Assembly (NCBI RefSeq): GCF_000003605.2
Contig: NW_003108625.1
Coordinates: 1 to 17,621 of the forward strand
Direction: 5' to 3'
DNA: 17,621 bases
Origin: Saccoglossus kowalevskii
Taxonomy: Eukaryota; Hemichordata; Enteropneusta; Harrimaniidae
Positions 1 to 9,610 of this stretch are shown here, piece by piece (position 1 is the stretch's first letter; each line of letters begins with the position of its first letter). The notes under the pieces are model-generated. The model did no database searches. It had not been told where the DNA came from and saw only the letters and a list, made by a program, of their open reading frames with translations. Made by a program: the position numbers and the translations under genes.

Positions 1-1194
1 AGGGGTTCACTATAATCGATCGTTTTAGTATAATTCAACTGTGTGTGATATTTTTGGAGGGGTTTACTATCAATTTGTTTTTTGGAATAAAACGGTCAAT
101 AACATGTAAAAACATGCAATTTCAGCAGCGGTTTCCATAAAACACAATGAAAACACATTTCCTCAATAAAACTCCGCTAATATTATTGTCAATGTGTTAA
201 TACTTTTAGACATCAAATAGAGCCCTGAAGATAATATATGTCTTTTTTCCAACACTTGTCACCGTGACCAAGCAACATTTTGAGACAATGATATATACAA
301 GAAACGGTGGTAAAATGCTCTAAAACAGAAAAAACAACACGCTACTTTCATTGTATTTTATTGATCGATTTTCTCAGGCTTCGAACTGAGTATGGTGACA
401 CCTGTATTTTTAATTCAATTTCTTCGTCCTTCTAACATGATAAATCAAGTATGTGAAAATGACAATATTTTTACTTTTGTTCAGCATAAGAGAATTGGAT
501 CTTTGACTGCTATCCAGTGATAATGAAAAACCTGCCCCGTTGAAAAATTGCAGCTTACGAACAAATTGAAATACTCATATATTGCAATGCAATGTATCTG
601 TTGCCGTCAACTGTTTTGTATTTTTTAAATACCGCAGCAAATTTACACCTGTGGTACTATACCAAATATGGGGTTGTACGCTACAGGGACACTTTTATTA
701 AAAGTTATATAATAAAGCATTTATGTATTATTAATTTAAAATAATAATTCACAGACTGAATATTGAATTAGCCATAGGAACATAGCACATTAAAAAGATT
801 GTTGCGCTACGTATTTATGAAAAAGCCCGGCGTTCACATAGCGGACAGAATGCGATAGTATCATCACGGAACTTTGGCATTAGTATCATCACATATTACA
901 ACTGTTACAGAAAATATACAGAGATGTGATGTTTTTATTTGTCCATTTGAAAAATTAAATATCATGAAATCAAAGTTTGCAAGCTGGTGTACCCAAAAAT
1001 ACAAAAATCACAATTTAAGTTAATATTCACCATTCACGGTGTATCAAGCCTGTATACACAAAGCACAATTTACGACTTTGCCTGGAAGAATACGTGCAAA
1101 CACACAAATGAGTATGGAAATGTGTGAGGTAACATTGCATATATCGATGGTATTTTCATGTAATAGTTCGAAATGAAATGTAGCTATCCAGTAG
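1..1194. other. AT-rich non-coding stretch with one short direct repeat
   Basis: No open frame of note, no codon-position bias and no RNA-gene signature is visible. The only local structure I could pick out is a 12-bp direct repeat, TAGTATCATCAC, at 856-867 and 881-892. I read the stretch as intergenic or intronic DNA. Confidence 0.6.
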
Positions 1195-1458
1195 AATTGT
1201 ACATGTACATTCTATCCGTTTACTCCATTTGGTACCACGACACAGGCATACTATTACAAGGCCGCAGGAAGCAAAAATTAGTTGGTTCGGCCATCCATCG
1301 AGGGCCGTAAGCCCGAGGTGTATGATGACGTGGGTCGAAGGACCACGTCTGCTAGGGGGGACGTGCAGAAGTGGTCCGGCTATAGCCGGTATGGCCGGTA
1401 CGGTTCCTACGGCCTTGTACTACATAGGTTCAAAACACGTAGCTCACGACAGTGTATG
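1195..1458 (+). pseudogene. Candidate coding-exon remnant in a GC-rich island, unknown product
   Basis: This stretch is clearly richer in G+C than its surroundings. From 1195 a plus-strand frame reads on to an in-frame TAG at 1279-1281, then stays open well past the island. Over the 44 codons at 1282-1413, GC by codon position is about 57, 57 and 73%, so third positions are enriched, as in coding sequence of a GC3-rich gene; the other open frame on this strand does not show this. The translation is basic and Tyr/Gly-rich, including KPEVYDDVGRR and SGYSRYGRYGSYG, and upstream of the stop it contains QAYYYKAAGSKN. After about 1415 the composition returns to AT-rich. A pyrimidine-rich tract (1211-1230) followed by CAG at 1243-1245 could be a splice acceptor, but that frame still meets the TAG. 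Possible readings are a decayed gene fragment, a terminal exon ending at the TAG, or a structured non-coding island. I recognise no family. Confidence 0.3.
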
Positions 1459-1566
1459 AATTGTAAAATTTTGGCAATGTACAATCATTTATTTGTCAAC
1501 TTAACAAGGTGTTATATACATTCTATACGTAAAGTGGTAGATGGTGAACGTGAGGTAGCCTTTTGA

Positions 1567-2500
1567 AATTATTCAAAACGAGTAGTCGCTCTGTGTAATG
1601 GTCCTTTCATTAGTACTTCAGTCATCACCGGGAACTCTCAATTGCTAACTACCACTTCCAAAGATAATCCTTATTTGTTTCAGAAAATATCTACCATGGT
1701 TGGGACATGTAATAAATACCACACAACACCACACGAGCGACGAACAGTCATAACTATCAGTACTCTATACGTATCCACGCGGTTCGGTTTTAATCGTGCT
1801 GACAATGTTCCATGCCACATAGTAATACCCCATTTGATGGCGATGATTGACAAATCTTGTTGGCGAATTGAGATATATTTAGAAAGCCTTTTCACCCCAC
1901 AGTCAGTCCAAAGACATCTAATAGCCACTTTCAATGAAGGCAGCTTAATACTGCGTTCTACATATTGGCTATTAGGAATAAGTATCAACGCTTTATAAGG
2001 TGTCGCCAAATTATACATTGACAAAACTTTAGCGAAATTAGCTTTCTAAAAGTCGCCGATCCGCTCTTTAAAACGAGTTCTGATCCGGTATTAACCCCGC
2101 ACACTAGCAGTAATTGTTTTGCTGAACATGCCTGTGCCAATCCCCTGAGTATAAGTATTTACTTTACTAAATAAAGCCGACTACATTAAAAATAAACTAT
2201 ATCATCAAGGGCAAAGAATGGCTTTTATATAAGACAAATTATTAATTCACTCAAAATTCAAAAACATATTTTTGCAATACGGCGCAGACAATTGCACACC
2301 CCATGTAGTGTGGGAAATATAATTGTTAGAGCCCTGAAAAAAACAGACAGAAATGGTATTCTCAAAAACATTAATTGCCACATTGAAAATATCTGTTTTC
2401 ATCGTTGACCCTCTCTTCACACTCGAATGCAATTGTATTTTTTTAAATCCCGTCTTTGTGATGTCTTTGTCCAATTACGTTGTAAAGTTATAAGTATATG
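1567..2500. other. AT-rich stretch with overlapping chance ORFs, no supported gene
   Basis: The longest ORF of the window lies here (1642-1998 plus, 118 codons from TTG), with an antisense ORF opposite it (1680-2024). For the plus frame, GC by codon position is about 39, 42 and 36%, which is flat. Two overlapping opposite-strand frames of about chance length with no periodicity are best taken as non-coding. Confidence 0.55.
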
Positions 2501-2575
2501 ACGGTGACTGGTAACGCGACGTTATCGATGTAGCCAGCCGTCAAGGCGCACTGAAAAGCCGTGTGTCTGATTGGA

Positions 2576-2592
2576 CTGGGACTAAGTCCCAG
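2576..2592. repeat. Perfect 17-bp palindrome CTGGGACT-A-AGTCCCAG
   Basis: Two 8-bp arms around a single A. Roughly 0.3 such sites would be expected by chance in a random sequence of this length, so it is mildly unusual. It could be a dimeric factor site or a small cruciform; no factor is recognised. Confidence 0.6.
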
Positions 2593-2762
2593 ACATACTG
2601 TTCCCCAATTATATCATTGTCGCGTCTGACATAAATCATTAATGTTTGATGGCTTTAATAACGGACATTGTAAGAATCCGTGTGTCCTGGTGATCGATTA
2701 GCTAAGATATTGACAGCGACAGTTTTATTCCCGTTATGGTTTGGGGTTACGCGGTAATGTCG

Positions 2763-2808
2763 TTTCGTTCATTTACGTCACGTAATTCTAAAACGAAATG
2801 ATTTCGTT
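2763..2808. repeat. Three AACGAAA/TTTCGTT words, two in a palindrome
   Basis: AACGAAAT at 2792-2799 and ATTTCGTT at 2801-2808 form a perfect palindrome around a single G. A third copy, TTTCGTT, sits 24 bp upstream at 2763-2769. The word resembles half of an IRF-type GAAA element, but I would not assign a factor. Confidence 0.55.
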
Positions 2809-2940
2809 ACAAATATTAATGGCGTGAAAAGAGTATAAAGCTACACATTAGAAATAATATAAAGTTCCCTAGTTGACCCTATTAACGTCATAATAATTTA
2901 AACAACAAAGATTTTATAATTATGACGATGTTGACGTTCA

Positions 2941-3543
2941 TTTATTATAGTATTGATATATCGTAAAATTGTATTTATGAATATCTACTTCACATCACCG
3001 TTTAGTCACGTACGAACAAACCAAGGAGTAGTATACACATTTATATATACATTTCAACGTATACGTGTTTTTGTAAGATAATACGGAAATTTGAGTTTTA
3101 ATGTAAATCAGAATCCAAAAATCGATATGCTGTGAAAGATGATCAAATGTCACATGACTCATGATTGACTTGTCTTGTTACACCGGGATTCCTAGTAGAT
3201 GTGAAATGACCTTTGCCTTCTAGTATCAGTAGGTACAAGCGTGCCAATCAGATACCATTATACAACGGAATATATTTGACACTTTGTTACAATATCCGGT
3301 GATAGAAATGTACTTTATATTGTTTATAATATAATGTTTATAATGTTTTGATGAAGATGAAATATAAACCATTGATTTGAAAGACTATACTCAGTTTCTT
3401 TGTCAGATAATGGATCATGTGTCCAAATTCTGTTGACACTATTATTAAATAAATGACTTTGTAAAGACGAATCTGTTAATGATACCAGCTGGTGATGTAC
3501 TATGAATGCGGTTGCTAGAACACGTGTACGAAAACGGGGTACC
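2941..3543. other. AT-rich stretch, nothing supported
   Basis: No coding bias, RNA gene or repeat was seen. A minus-strand ORF of 80 codons (3324-3566) is of chance length and resembles nothing known. Confidence 0.6.
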
Positions 3544-3600
3544 GTCACGTGACAGTTTCCGTTCACATGTTATACCGCAAGTGTGGGAGTCTTATAAACC
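3544..3600 (+). promoter_or_regulatory. Promoter-like block: E-box GTCACGTGAC and TATAAA
   Basis: GTCACGTGAC at 3544-3553 is the full palindromic E-box of the USF/TFE/MITF type. TATAAA follows at 3593-3598, in a locally more GC-rich context. About 40 bp downstream, ATG codons at 3632 and 3647 share a frame that stops at 3671-3673 after 13 codons, so no coding region follows. A core promoter would be expected to have an initiator near 3620-3627 and I see no clear one. It could be a non-coding transcript promoter, an enhancer, or chance. Confidence 0.25.
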
Positions 3601-3846
3601 CAGGCTCCGCTACACGCACTGGTAGTTTTCTATGAGAACAGCCATCATGTTGGCAAGAATTGTGGTTAATTAATTAATGCATTCATTTTCAAAGAAATGT
3701 TTTGCCCTCTGGTACAAAAGAAAACGCGCAATTCTATACTATACTAATAAGTGATTCCTGTTAGTTTCTGCCATGGAAGGTACGTTTCTGCTAAATTTGT
3801 AAAACTGTTTGATAAGCGTGTACTAGTTAAATAAGTAAACACTGCT

Positions 3847-3967
3847 GGTTGAACACGTGACTACTGGCAGCTATAAATGTGAACACAGCAGGTTAAACAC
3901 ATGACAAGTTAAACACAAGAATGATGTTAGTTATACCTACGACTATTTCCCGTTAAATATATGTGAC
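3847..3967. repeat. Diverged GTTAAACACATGAC-like repeats
   Basis: Related words recur within 120 bp: GGTTGAACACGTGAC (3847-3861), GGTTAAACACATGAC (3891-3905), AGTTAAACACAAGA (3907-3920), and a weaker copy starting CGTTAAATATATGTGAC near 3952. The spacing is irregular, so this is a degenerate cluster rather than a clean tandem array. The first copy contains a CACGTG E-box, which is degraded in the others. Confidence 0.45.
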
Positions 3968-5580
3968 TTATTGGAGGGCAATAACGTTACTGTGCTGTTT
4001 TAAATACTCTATACATCAATCATCCAAGTTTGAACATTGCACTCACAGCGACGTTGTCTTGTGAAGTCACGTATTGTTTTAAATAAATGCATTACATTTG
4101 CATACTCAAGCCATGATATAATTGTCTTTAAGTAAGTCAATTTCACCAAATTCCCAGAAGGAATCCGTATACAGGAAACAAAATTGACTTCCGAGTTGAC
4201 CCTGAAATTAGCGCAAATTGCTGCCTCTTGAAAACAACAATAGCGATGATCCAAATGACAGTCAAAGCGTAGGTAATTGAAGATCATGGTCAATGGACGG
4301 TGTATTCCATTAAAGAGGGGTAGCGACATCATTTAAGTCAATTTTGCGCCGCGTGTTTGTCATGAGCTCCAATTGTCGGTGATCTGTTGTATTTTGCAAC
4401 CGATCACTATCACCATTGCTAGCAAGGACAACGGACTGCTTGTCGCGTCACGGTTGCAAGCTCACCACGTTGCCTCGGTACATATGCGCGTCACACCGAC
4501 TGCAAAAAGACCATTGATGTAATGAAATAATTAAATATTGATTTTAATAAAGTATCGGTTGAGTCAGTAATTCCATCGACGAGCTCTTTGCCTAAGGATG
4601 TCGGTGCAGCACTAGGCCGTATAGCAAGCTCTGTCACGGAGACAATGTAATTATAGTATATATTTGATGTTACCATCTTTAGAAATTGGGCTTAAATTAA
4701 CGGCGTAAATTGGCTACTGAATCAACACGAATATAGATGGACTCAGTAATCGCGCATAATTTCGAAAAACAGATCTTTTTTTCTTTGAGGATGCGGTGAT
4801 CACAATCGACTATATTTTTCATTATGTCAAATTAGTGCTTCTCGGCGTCCTTTTTTCCCTGGCTCATCAATACATTAATGGGAGTACTGATCTCGTGACA
4901 TGATGAGATATCTCTTGTTGATTGCATATTAAATAGACAATGGCCGTTAAGTCCGCTTTCAATTGCAGCGGGACTGTCAATGAAGCTATAGGTGTGTGCC
5001 GAGCTATTCGTATCGTAAGACACAGCGCCGCCGTTGTGAGTATTCTGTCGTGACATCGACGTTATGGCTACTCATGTCCTGCGTGGCCAATTTAAGCAAT
5101 AGTGTGTAATGCATATGACATGGCATTCTGTTTGCACCAAAACAGTTAACATTTATTTTCATTCGAATGTAGCTTGTTGGAGTTGATGTTTCTATATAAT
5201 GCTAAAACATGCGTCTTTGTCCCCGTTTGGATCCGCGAGTCGCCTGCCAATACAAATACAGTGATATATGTTGTATAGATACCTCCTATTTATGCTGTTT
5301 TGAACAAAAAGGTCAATAAAGGTTATCAAATAAAATATTAATACAAAGCTGATCTCTATGGAAACATGGAGGTCATGAATTGTTTTATGGAATCTTCAAG
5401 TTTGTGATGATTGGGATCTTGCATGCTATATGAGTCTGCAAATCAAATCTCTGATATTATAAAAGTCACCACGACAGAAATAGTACGATGTTCTGTTATA
5501 CTCCCCATGAGGGGTATCGAATATCATTTTGGTACTGTTTGTGTCTCGATATATTTTGCGTTGCACTTTTTATGCAGGTC
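3968..5580. other. Non-coding stretch with short chance ORFs
   Basis: Several minus-strand ORFs of 61-107 codons occur (4009-4332, 4491-4676, 4832-5056), none with recognisable motifs. The longest shows second-position GC of about 36%, no lower than background. No tRNA, hairpin RNA or transposon end was seen. Confidence 0.55.
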
Positions 5581-5605
5581 GGCATAGCCGAATCGTCCTT
5601 TCAGT

Positions 5606-5620
5606 TTGAATTGAATTGAA
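5606..5620. repeat. (TTGAA)3 short tandem repeat
   Basis: Three perfect copies of TTGAA; a short microsatellite of no evident function. Confidence 0.7.
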
Positions 5621-5820
5621 TGTAAAGTCTAGATACATCATATCAAAGTTGTGGCTTACCCCGGAGGTCAGAAATTGCAAGTTTGTAATTACGTAAACCG
5701 ACAGACAGTGACAATGACGTATTATAAGCTCCCTTTGAGTGTAACAAGTACTTTAGTAAAGTATTTTAAATCGGTATGGTGTCGCCTTTGTCCTATCATG
5801 ACATTATTTGTTGGAGGTTA

Positions 5821-5831
5821 CCCCCCCCCCC
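5821..5831. repeat. Poly-C run of 11
   Basis: Eleven consecutive C residues, unusual in AT-rich DNA. It is a slippage-prone homopolymer whose length may be a sequencing error or polymorphism. Confidence 0.9.
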
Positions 5832-7436
5832 TTCCGCTTACACATGAACCGGATTAGTAATATTTGCCGAATGATAGGATATAAGCTTTATAAACATTTG
5901 GGATAGCGATGGGCATTACTTTTTTCATGTTGGTGTTGGTGCACGTGGTTTACGGAATATATCCACTAAATTTCAGAACTTGAAAAAGAACATGCATATA
6001 ATACGACAATAATCCTCCAAGACTGGCTATGTGCAAATCTTGATCACAGTTCAATTATGGGATAGCAGTCCTATGATATGATGGATTATTGTCAACTTGA
6101 ATTACTCATATCGAGTTTTTGTAACTTTAAAAATGAGTGCCGATTTATTTTAATCGCCTTCATGGTTGTTTCCAGTGCTCGAACATTTTAACCAAAAATA
6201 ATTGTATCTGATATAACAACATTGTATACCTCGTGTATCAGTTATAGGTCTCGTTATTTAGCCCTGTCTTACCCATTCACATGACACAATGGCGATGACT
6301 GGCAATACCAACTCATGGTAAAATAATTTTTATTTTCACTGACATTAAATTTCACTATTTGGAGCATACTCACTGGGTTTTAAGTTCACGAATGCGTCAT
6401 TGTAACAACGAGTTTTGCATTTAATTAGGCGTATTTTAATTATTGGCGAAATTAAAACCCGGCGAATAGTTAATGCACTGACAGTACAATCGTTGTCGTA
6501 AAGGGGTGAACAATGTTTTGTTTTTTTTAAATGCCGATGTCATCACGGAAATGCGACTTTTTTGTAGAACGAAGTGTTTACACGGTGGTACTTATGTATA
6601 ATACTTGAATGGCGTCCGTTATATTTGTTGAAGCAATGATGTGAACTCCTTACACGGCCAGGCGCTTAAATAACAGTGAAAGGAAAGGTGGGAGGTTCTA
6701 GAACTCAGCCAGTGAACAACGATACCATGACGATGACACGACAGAACAATATTTTATGCCAAACGTTTTTTGGTGAAGTGGAAATACCCGACCCCTCTCT
6801 ATAGATGTATTTTACTATACACGTTATTCATAAAGACATTTTGCAGACTAACACGCACAATAACACAGACAACGATTACCGGCGGCGCTATCAGGTAAAT
6901 GGCCCGGTCCGTGCGTCTCCAGCTTTTGTCTATTTAACGAGGACAGACCGCTAAATTCTACTTTAATTACTATTAAAATAACGCAATAGAAATTGAGGTA
7001 GGCTTTTAAAAGCTGATCATACACCGGCGTGGAGAGGCTCAAGTCAATAACGAAGGTCCATTTAAGACGTCTGGCAGATGCAAGGCGACTGCATAGTCAA
7101 CGGATACAATCAGACGCAGATGCATTAACTGGGCAGTGTTAATAAAACGGCTCCGCTCATCCGAAAACAGTTTAACAAGTTAATTCTGTAGGAGTAGCAT
7201 ATCCAAAATGAAAGGATTCTATGTGGAATGTATAAAAGTCCTCATCATAGACATATTCGCTTTTTGCGGAGACCTATCACTTTAATGAACGGTAATAGAC
7301 CGTAAGTATTTATTTATTGACTATTATAAGGTCGTTTATGTATTGCCGTAAGCCTGGCAATTATCCCCATCTCCCCCAAGTCTATAAGTCCAAACTCAGT
7401 CAGGATTTATAACGAATTAGTGGGGAGTCAGTTTGC
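5832..7436. other. Non-coding stretch, nothing supported
   Basis: No frame with coding bias and no RNA gene was found. A minus-strand ORF at 6848-7042 is 64 codons and of chance length. Homopolymer T at about 6521-6529 is the only low-complexity feature. Confidence 0.6.
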
Positions 7437-7467
7437 TTTGGCGCCACCCGTCCACGTGTTTGTTTAC
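7437..7467. promoter_or_regulatory. Cluster of E2F-, E-box- and forkhead-like words
   Basis: TTTGGCGCC (7437-7445) matches the E2F consensus. CCACGTGT (7452-7459) contains a CACGTG E-box. TGTTTAC (7461-7467) is a perfect forkhead core. The three lie within 31 bp. The words are seen directly; function is inferred. Confidence 0.3.
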
Positions 7468-8210
7468 TTGTCATCCACTGGGCTGGTCGATTTGTATTGT
7501 TATACAACTTGCCGTGTTTTGTCTTAAATTGCTTTTGTATATCACAGTTTAATGCCTGGAACGAGGATGTGTCGCAGGTGCATGTTAAAATTGAGATCAT
7601 GCATCAAGTTCTGTGAGTGTTCAGTTTATATGTGATTCACTCACAAAGGCTAATAGTTTGCATAAGTATATTACGCTGCAATTCATCACAACACATATTA
7701 GTTAGAAATTAACTGAGTACGTCTGCCTTCTCGGAGTTTCTAATTCAGTTGAGTAACTGGTCATCTTCCCCTAGCAGAGTTCACATCATCACTCGATTGA
7801 AAAATACTAAATCCGCTCATATCAAGGGTTGGGTCAATTAATGATGATATTTGTCTGCAATTTAACTGTACTAGAGATGTAATGACTTGATAAGTTACGA
7901 TTAATGTAGTTGTCATGGATACATAATGCATATCCACACGCATTTTTCCGAAAATGCAAACTTTATTCAGATTATGTGAAATATATCGCTAAACCACTAA
8001 CAATAAATAAGAAAACAGTCGAACAAAAAAACAAACATCCAAAAGTAGGAGACGTCCTTCCTTCCTCGAGTTTATGGCATCACTAGGTTTATAATATTAA
8101 TATTTTAATTGTTTTTTTTATATATTTCATATGTGGTTTATGTTTTATGCCGATCTAGAAAAGGTAGCGAGAAAATCGTGCCAACACTGGTGAGGTTTTG
8201 TTACCATTTT
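7468..8210. other. Non-coding stretch, nothing supported
   Basis: Only chance-length ORFs (for example 7761-7943 minus, 60 codons). A good pyrimidine-rich tract followed by CAG ends at 8214, but the sequence beyond it runs straight into a microsatellite, so I do not call an exon. Confidence 0.55.
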
Positions 8211-8273
8211 GCAGGTGGATTCAAGTTCTGGGACACAAATGCAGAACACATCATCATATCAACATAATTTATA

Positions 8274-8317
8274 TTTGTTTGTTTGTTTGTTTGTTTGTTT
8301 GTTTGTTTGTTTGTTTG
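8274..8317. repeat. (TTTG)11 microsatellite
   Basis: Eleven perfect, uninterrupted copies of TTTG (44 bp). Translated it gives a Leu-Phe-Val-Cys run in an open frame, which is an artefact of the repeat. A perfect array of this length is likely to be length-polymorphic. Confidence 0.97.
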
Positions 8318-8511
8318 ATATTTAGATTACTCATCAACTTCAGCAAACCTGACAGATTTGGTGCATTCAGTGGTACTCAAATTTGACACCTGGTCACGTG
8401 ATTGCTATATTAGTTCGTTAATGTCCACAAGTTTCAAACTACATGAAATAATATTATGGGATATGAAACTGCTTCCAGCAAAATAAAAAAAAAACATAAT
8501 ATAAGAAAGAG

Positions 8512-8526
8512 TGTACCCGGGGTACA
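8512..8526. repeat. 15-bp palindrome TGTACCC-G-GGGTACA
   Basis: Perfect 7-bp arms around one G. About one such site is expected by chance in this length, so it is noted only as a landmark. Confidence 0.5.
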
Positions 8527-8663
8527 GTACGTTCTCTTAACGGGTGTCGCTGCCTCACCGTGTTGATTAGATTAGTTAACATATGCACAGGAATTAATTT
8601 TATCAACCATTTTGTATTTCCTTTTGTAAGTTTGTTTTTGTGTATGTAATTACTTTATTCGTA

Positions 8664-8703
8664 TAATAAAAAAAATAATAATAAAAATAATAATAAAAAA
8701 AAA
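8664..8703. repeat. A-rich (AAT)n low-complexity tract
   Basis: A run made only of A and T, with repeated AAT units and A homopolymers. It could be a diverged retroposon tail, but no SINE or LINE body with recognisable boxes was seen upstream. Confidence 0.75.
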
Positions 8704-9450
8704 CCATTGCAGTAGAAGATGTTATCTTCACATTATGTGTTGGAGTATATTCATGGAGTATTTCACTTCTTATTATAATCTCTTATGATAATCTCAAATC
8801 CGAGAATTATCATTATTAATAACAATGTTGTATGCCCCATAGATCACTGTGTTATCATAATACATTTCTGTATATATTTTAATATTGTTGTTCGATATTC
8901 CATACTGTAGAGCAAACCAGATTATCATAAACTTAAAATTTTGTGTTTGCAGGACATAAACCAATATTCGCCAGACACAAAATCATAACCACTAATACGC
9001 ATGCGCAGTGATTGTTATTCTACACATCAAAACAATAAGTTCACTCTCCCTTTAACAAATAATAATTTGTTTTTCTTCTCAACAATATTAAAAATTCCAT
9101 ATTCTCTTCCATATTGAATCTTCAACAATTATTATATGTTGTGGTAGATAAACAATTAAATTTCAACAATTTTGTAGGTAATAGAAAATAGTGTCCCTTT
9201 GGTCGAAAATAAACAAAGCAATCAGAGAAAAATACATTTCGGCGGGAAAATTATGACACTCAATGGATTGAACTAACATTCCACCTAAAGTCAGAAGAAA
9301 AAAAACACATTTTAGTACGGAATGTTAAAGTTTACAAAATTGTACATCAGAGCTAAGAACTTTACTACAAAATGTTAAGATATAGTCCAAATATCATAAA
9401 ATGCAATATTTGTTATTTCAGTTATTTTATTTTATATTATTATGAATCAA
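8704..9450. other. Very AT-rich stretch, nothing supported
   Basis: Dominated by A/T words with no coding bias. One near-NRF1 word, ACGCATGCGCA at 8997-9007, is the only notable site. Confidence 0.6.
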
Positions 9451-9567
9451 ATCACAGTCACGCAAGATTCTCTGTCACTAGTGACTGACATCACATTCAC
9501 GCGCGATTTCCTGTCACTGGGACAAAAAATCACAGTCATACGAGATGTAACGGGCCGTATCAGATTA
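9451..9567. repeat. Degenerate 39-bp tandem repeat, three units
   Basis: Units start with ATCACAGTCAC (9451), ATCACATTCAC (9490) and ATCACAGTCAT (9529), exactly 39 bp apart. Units 1 and 2 agree at 26 of 39 positions, and at 24 of the first 29. Unit 3 agrees with unit 1 at 15 of the first 18 and then decays. A further partial copy, CCACAGCCACGCGGGAT, lies at 9594-9610, out of register. Unit 1 contains a 12-bp palindrome, GTCACTAGTGAC (9474-9485). It looks like an old minisatellite or a remnant of a repetitive element. Confidence 0.7.
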
Positions 9568-9610
9568 TTTCCCTGCCATTACTCACAGCGATGCCACAGC
9601 CACGCGGGAT

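Larger units (their letters stand above)
2501..2940. promoter_or_regulatory. Candidate regulatory block with palindromes and CRE half-sites
   Basis: This stretch is less A/T-monotonous than its flanks and holds two 17-bp perfect palindromes (2576-2592 and 2792-2808). It has CREB/ATF-type half-sites: ACGTCA at 2775-2780 and 2885-2890, and TGACG at 2923-2927 and 2932-2936. A 9-bp inverted repeat, CGTCATAAT (2886-2894) and ATTATGACG (2919-2927), joins two of them. The words are seen directly; an enhancer role is inference, and each could occur by chance. Confidence 0.3.

Noticed and set aside
1427-1436. GGTTCAAA-like B-box word suggesting a tRNA or SINE
   Set aside because: No A box at the right distance and no cloverleaf pairing.
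1642-1998. 118-codon plus-strand ORF, longest in the window
   Set aside because: Length is about what chance gives for this composition, it starts at TTG, GC by codon position is flat (about 39/42/36%), and an antisense ORF of equal size overlaps it.
1680-2024. 114-codon minus-strand ORF
   Set aside because: Chance length, no recognisable motif, second-position GC about 39%, overlapping the ORF above.
219-2338. 12-bp word TAGAGCCCTGAA near 219 and again near 2327
   Set aside because: Several 12-bp matches between random positions are expected in a window this size.
4009-4332. 107-codon minus-strand ORF
   Set aside because: Chance length and no motif; second-position GC about 36%, not depressed relative to background.
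8215-8317. Possible exon after a good splice acceptor (pyrimidine tract and GCAG at 8211-8214)
   Set aside because: After about 20 codons the frame enters the TTTG microsatellite; no coding bias can be assessed and no donor is evident.
8512-8526. 15-bp palindrome as a functional site
   Set aside because: About one palindrome with 7-bp arms and a 1-nt centre is expected by chance, so no function is claimed.
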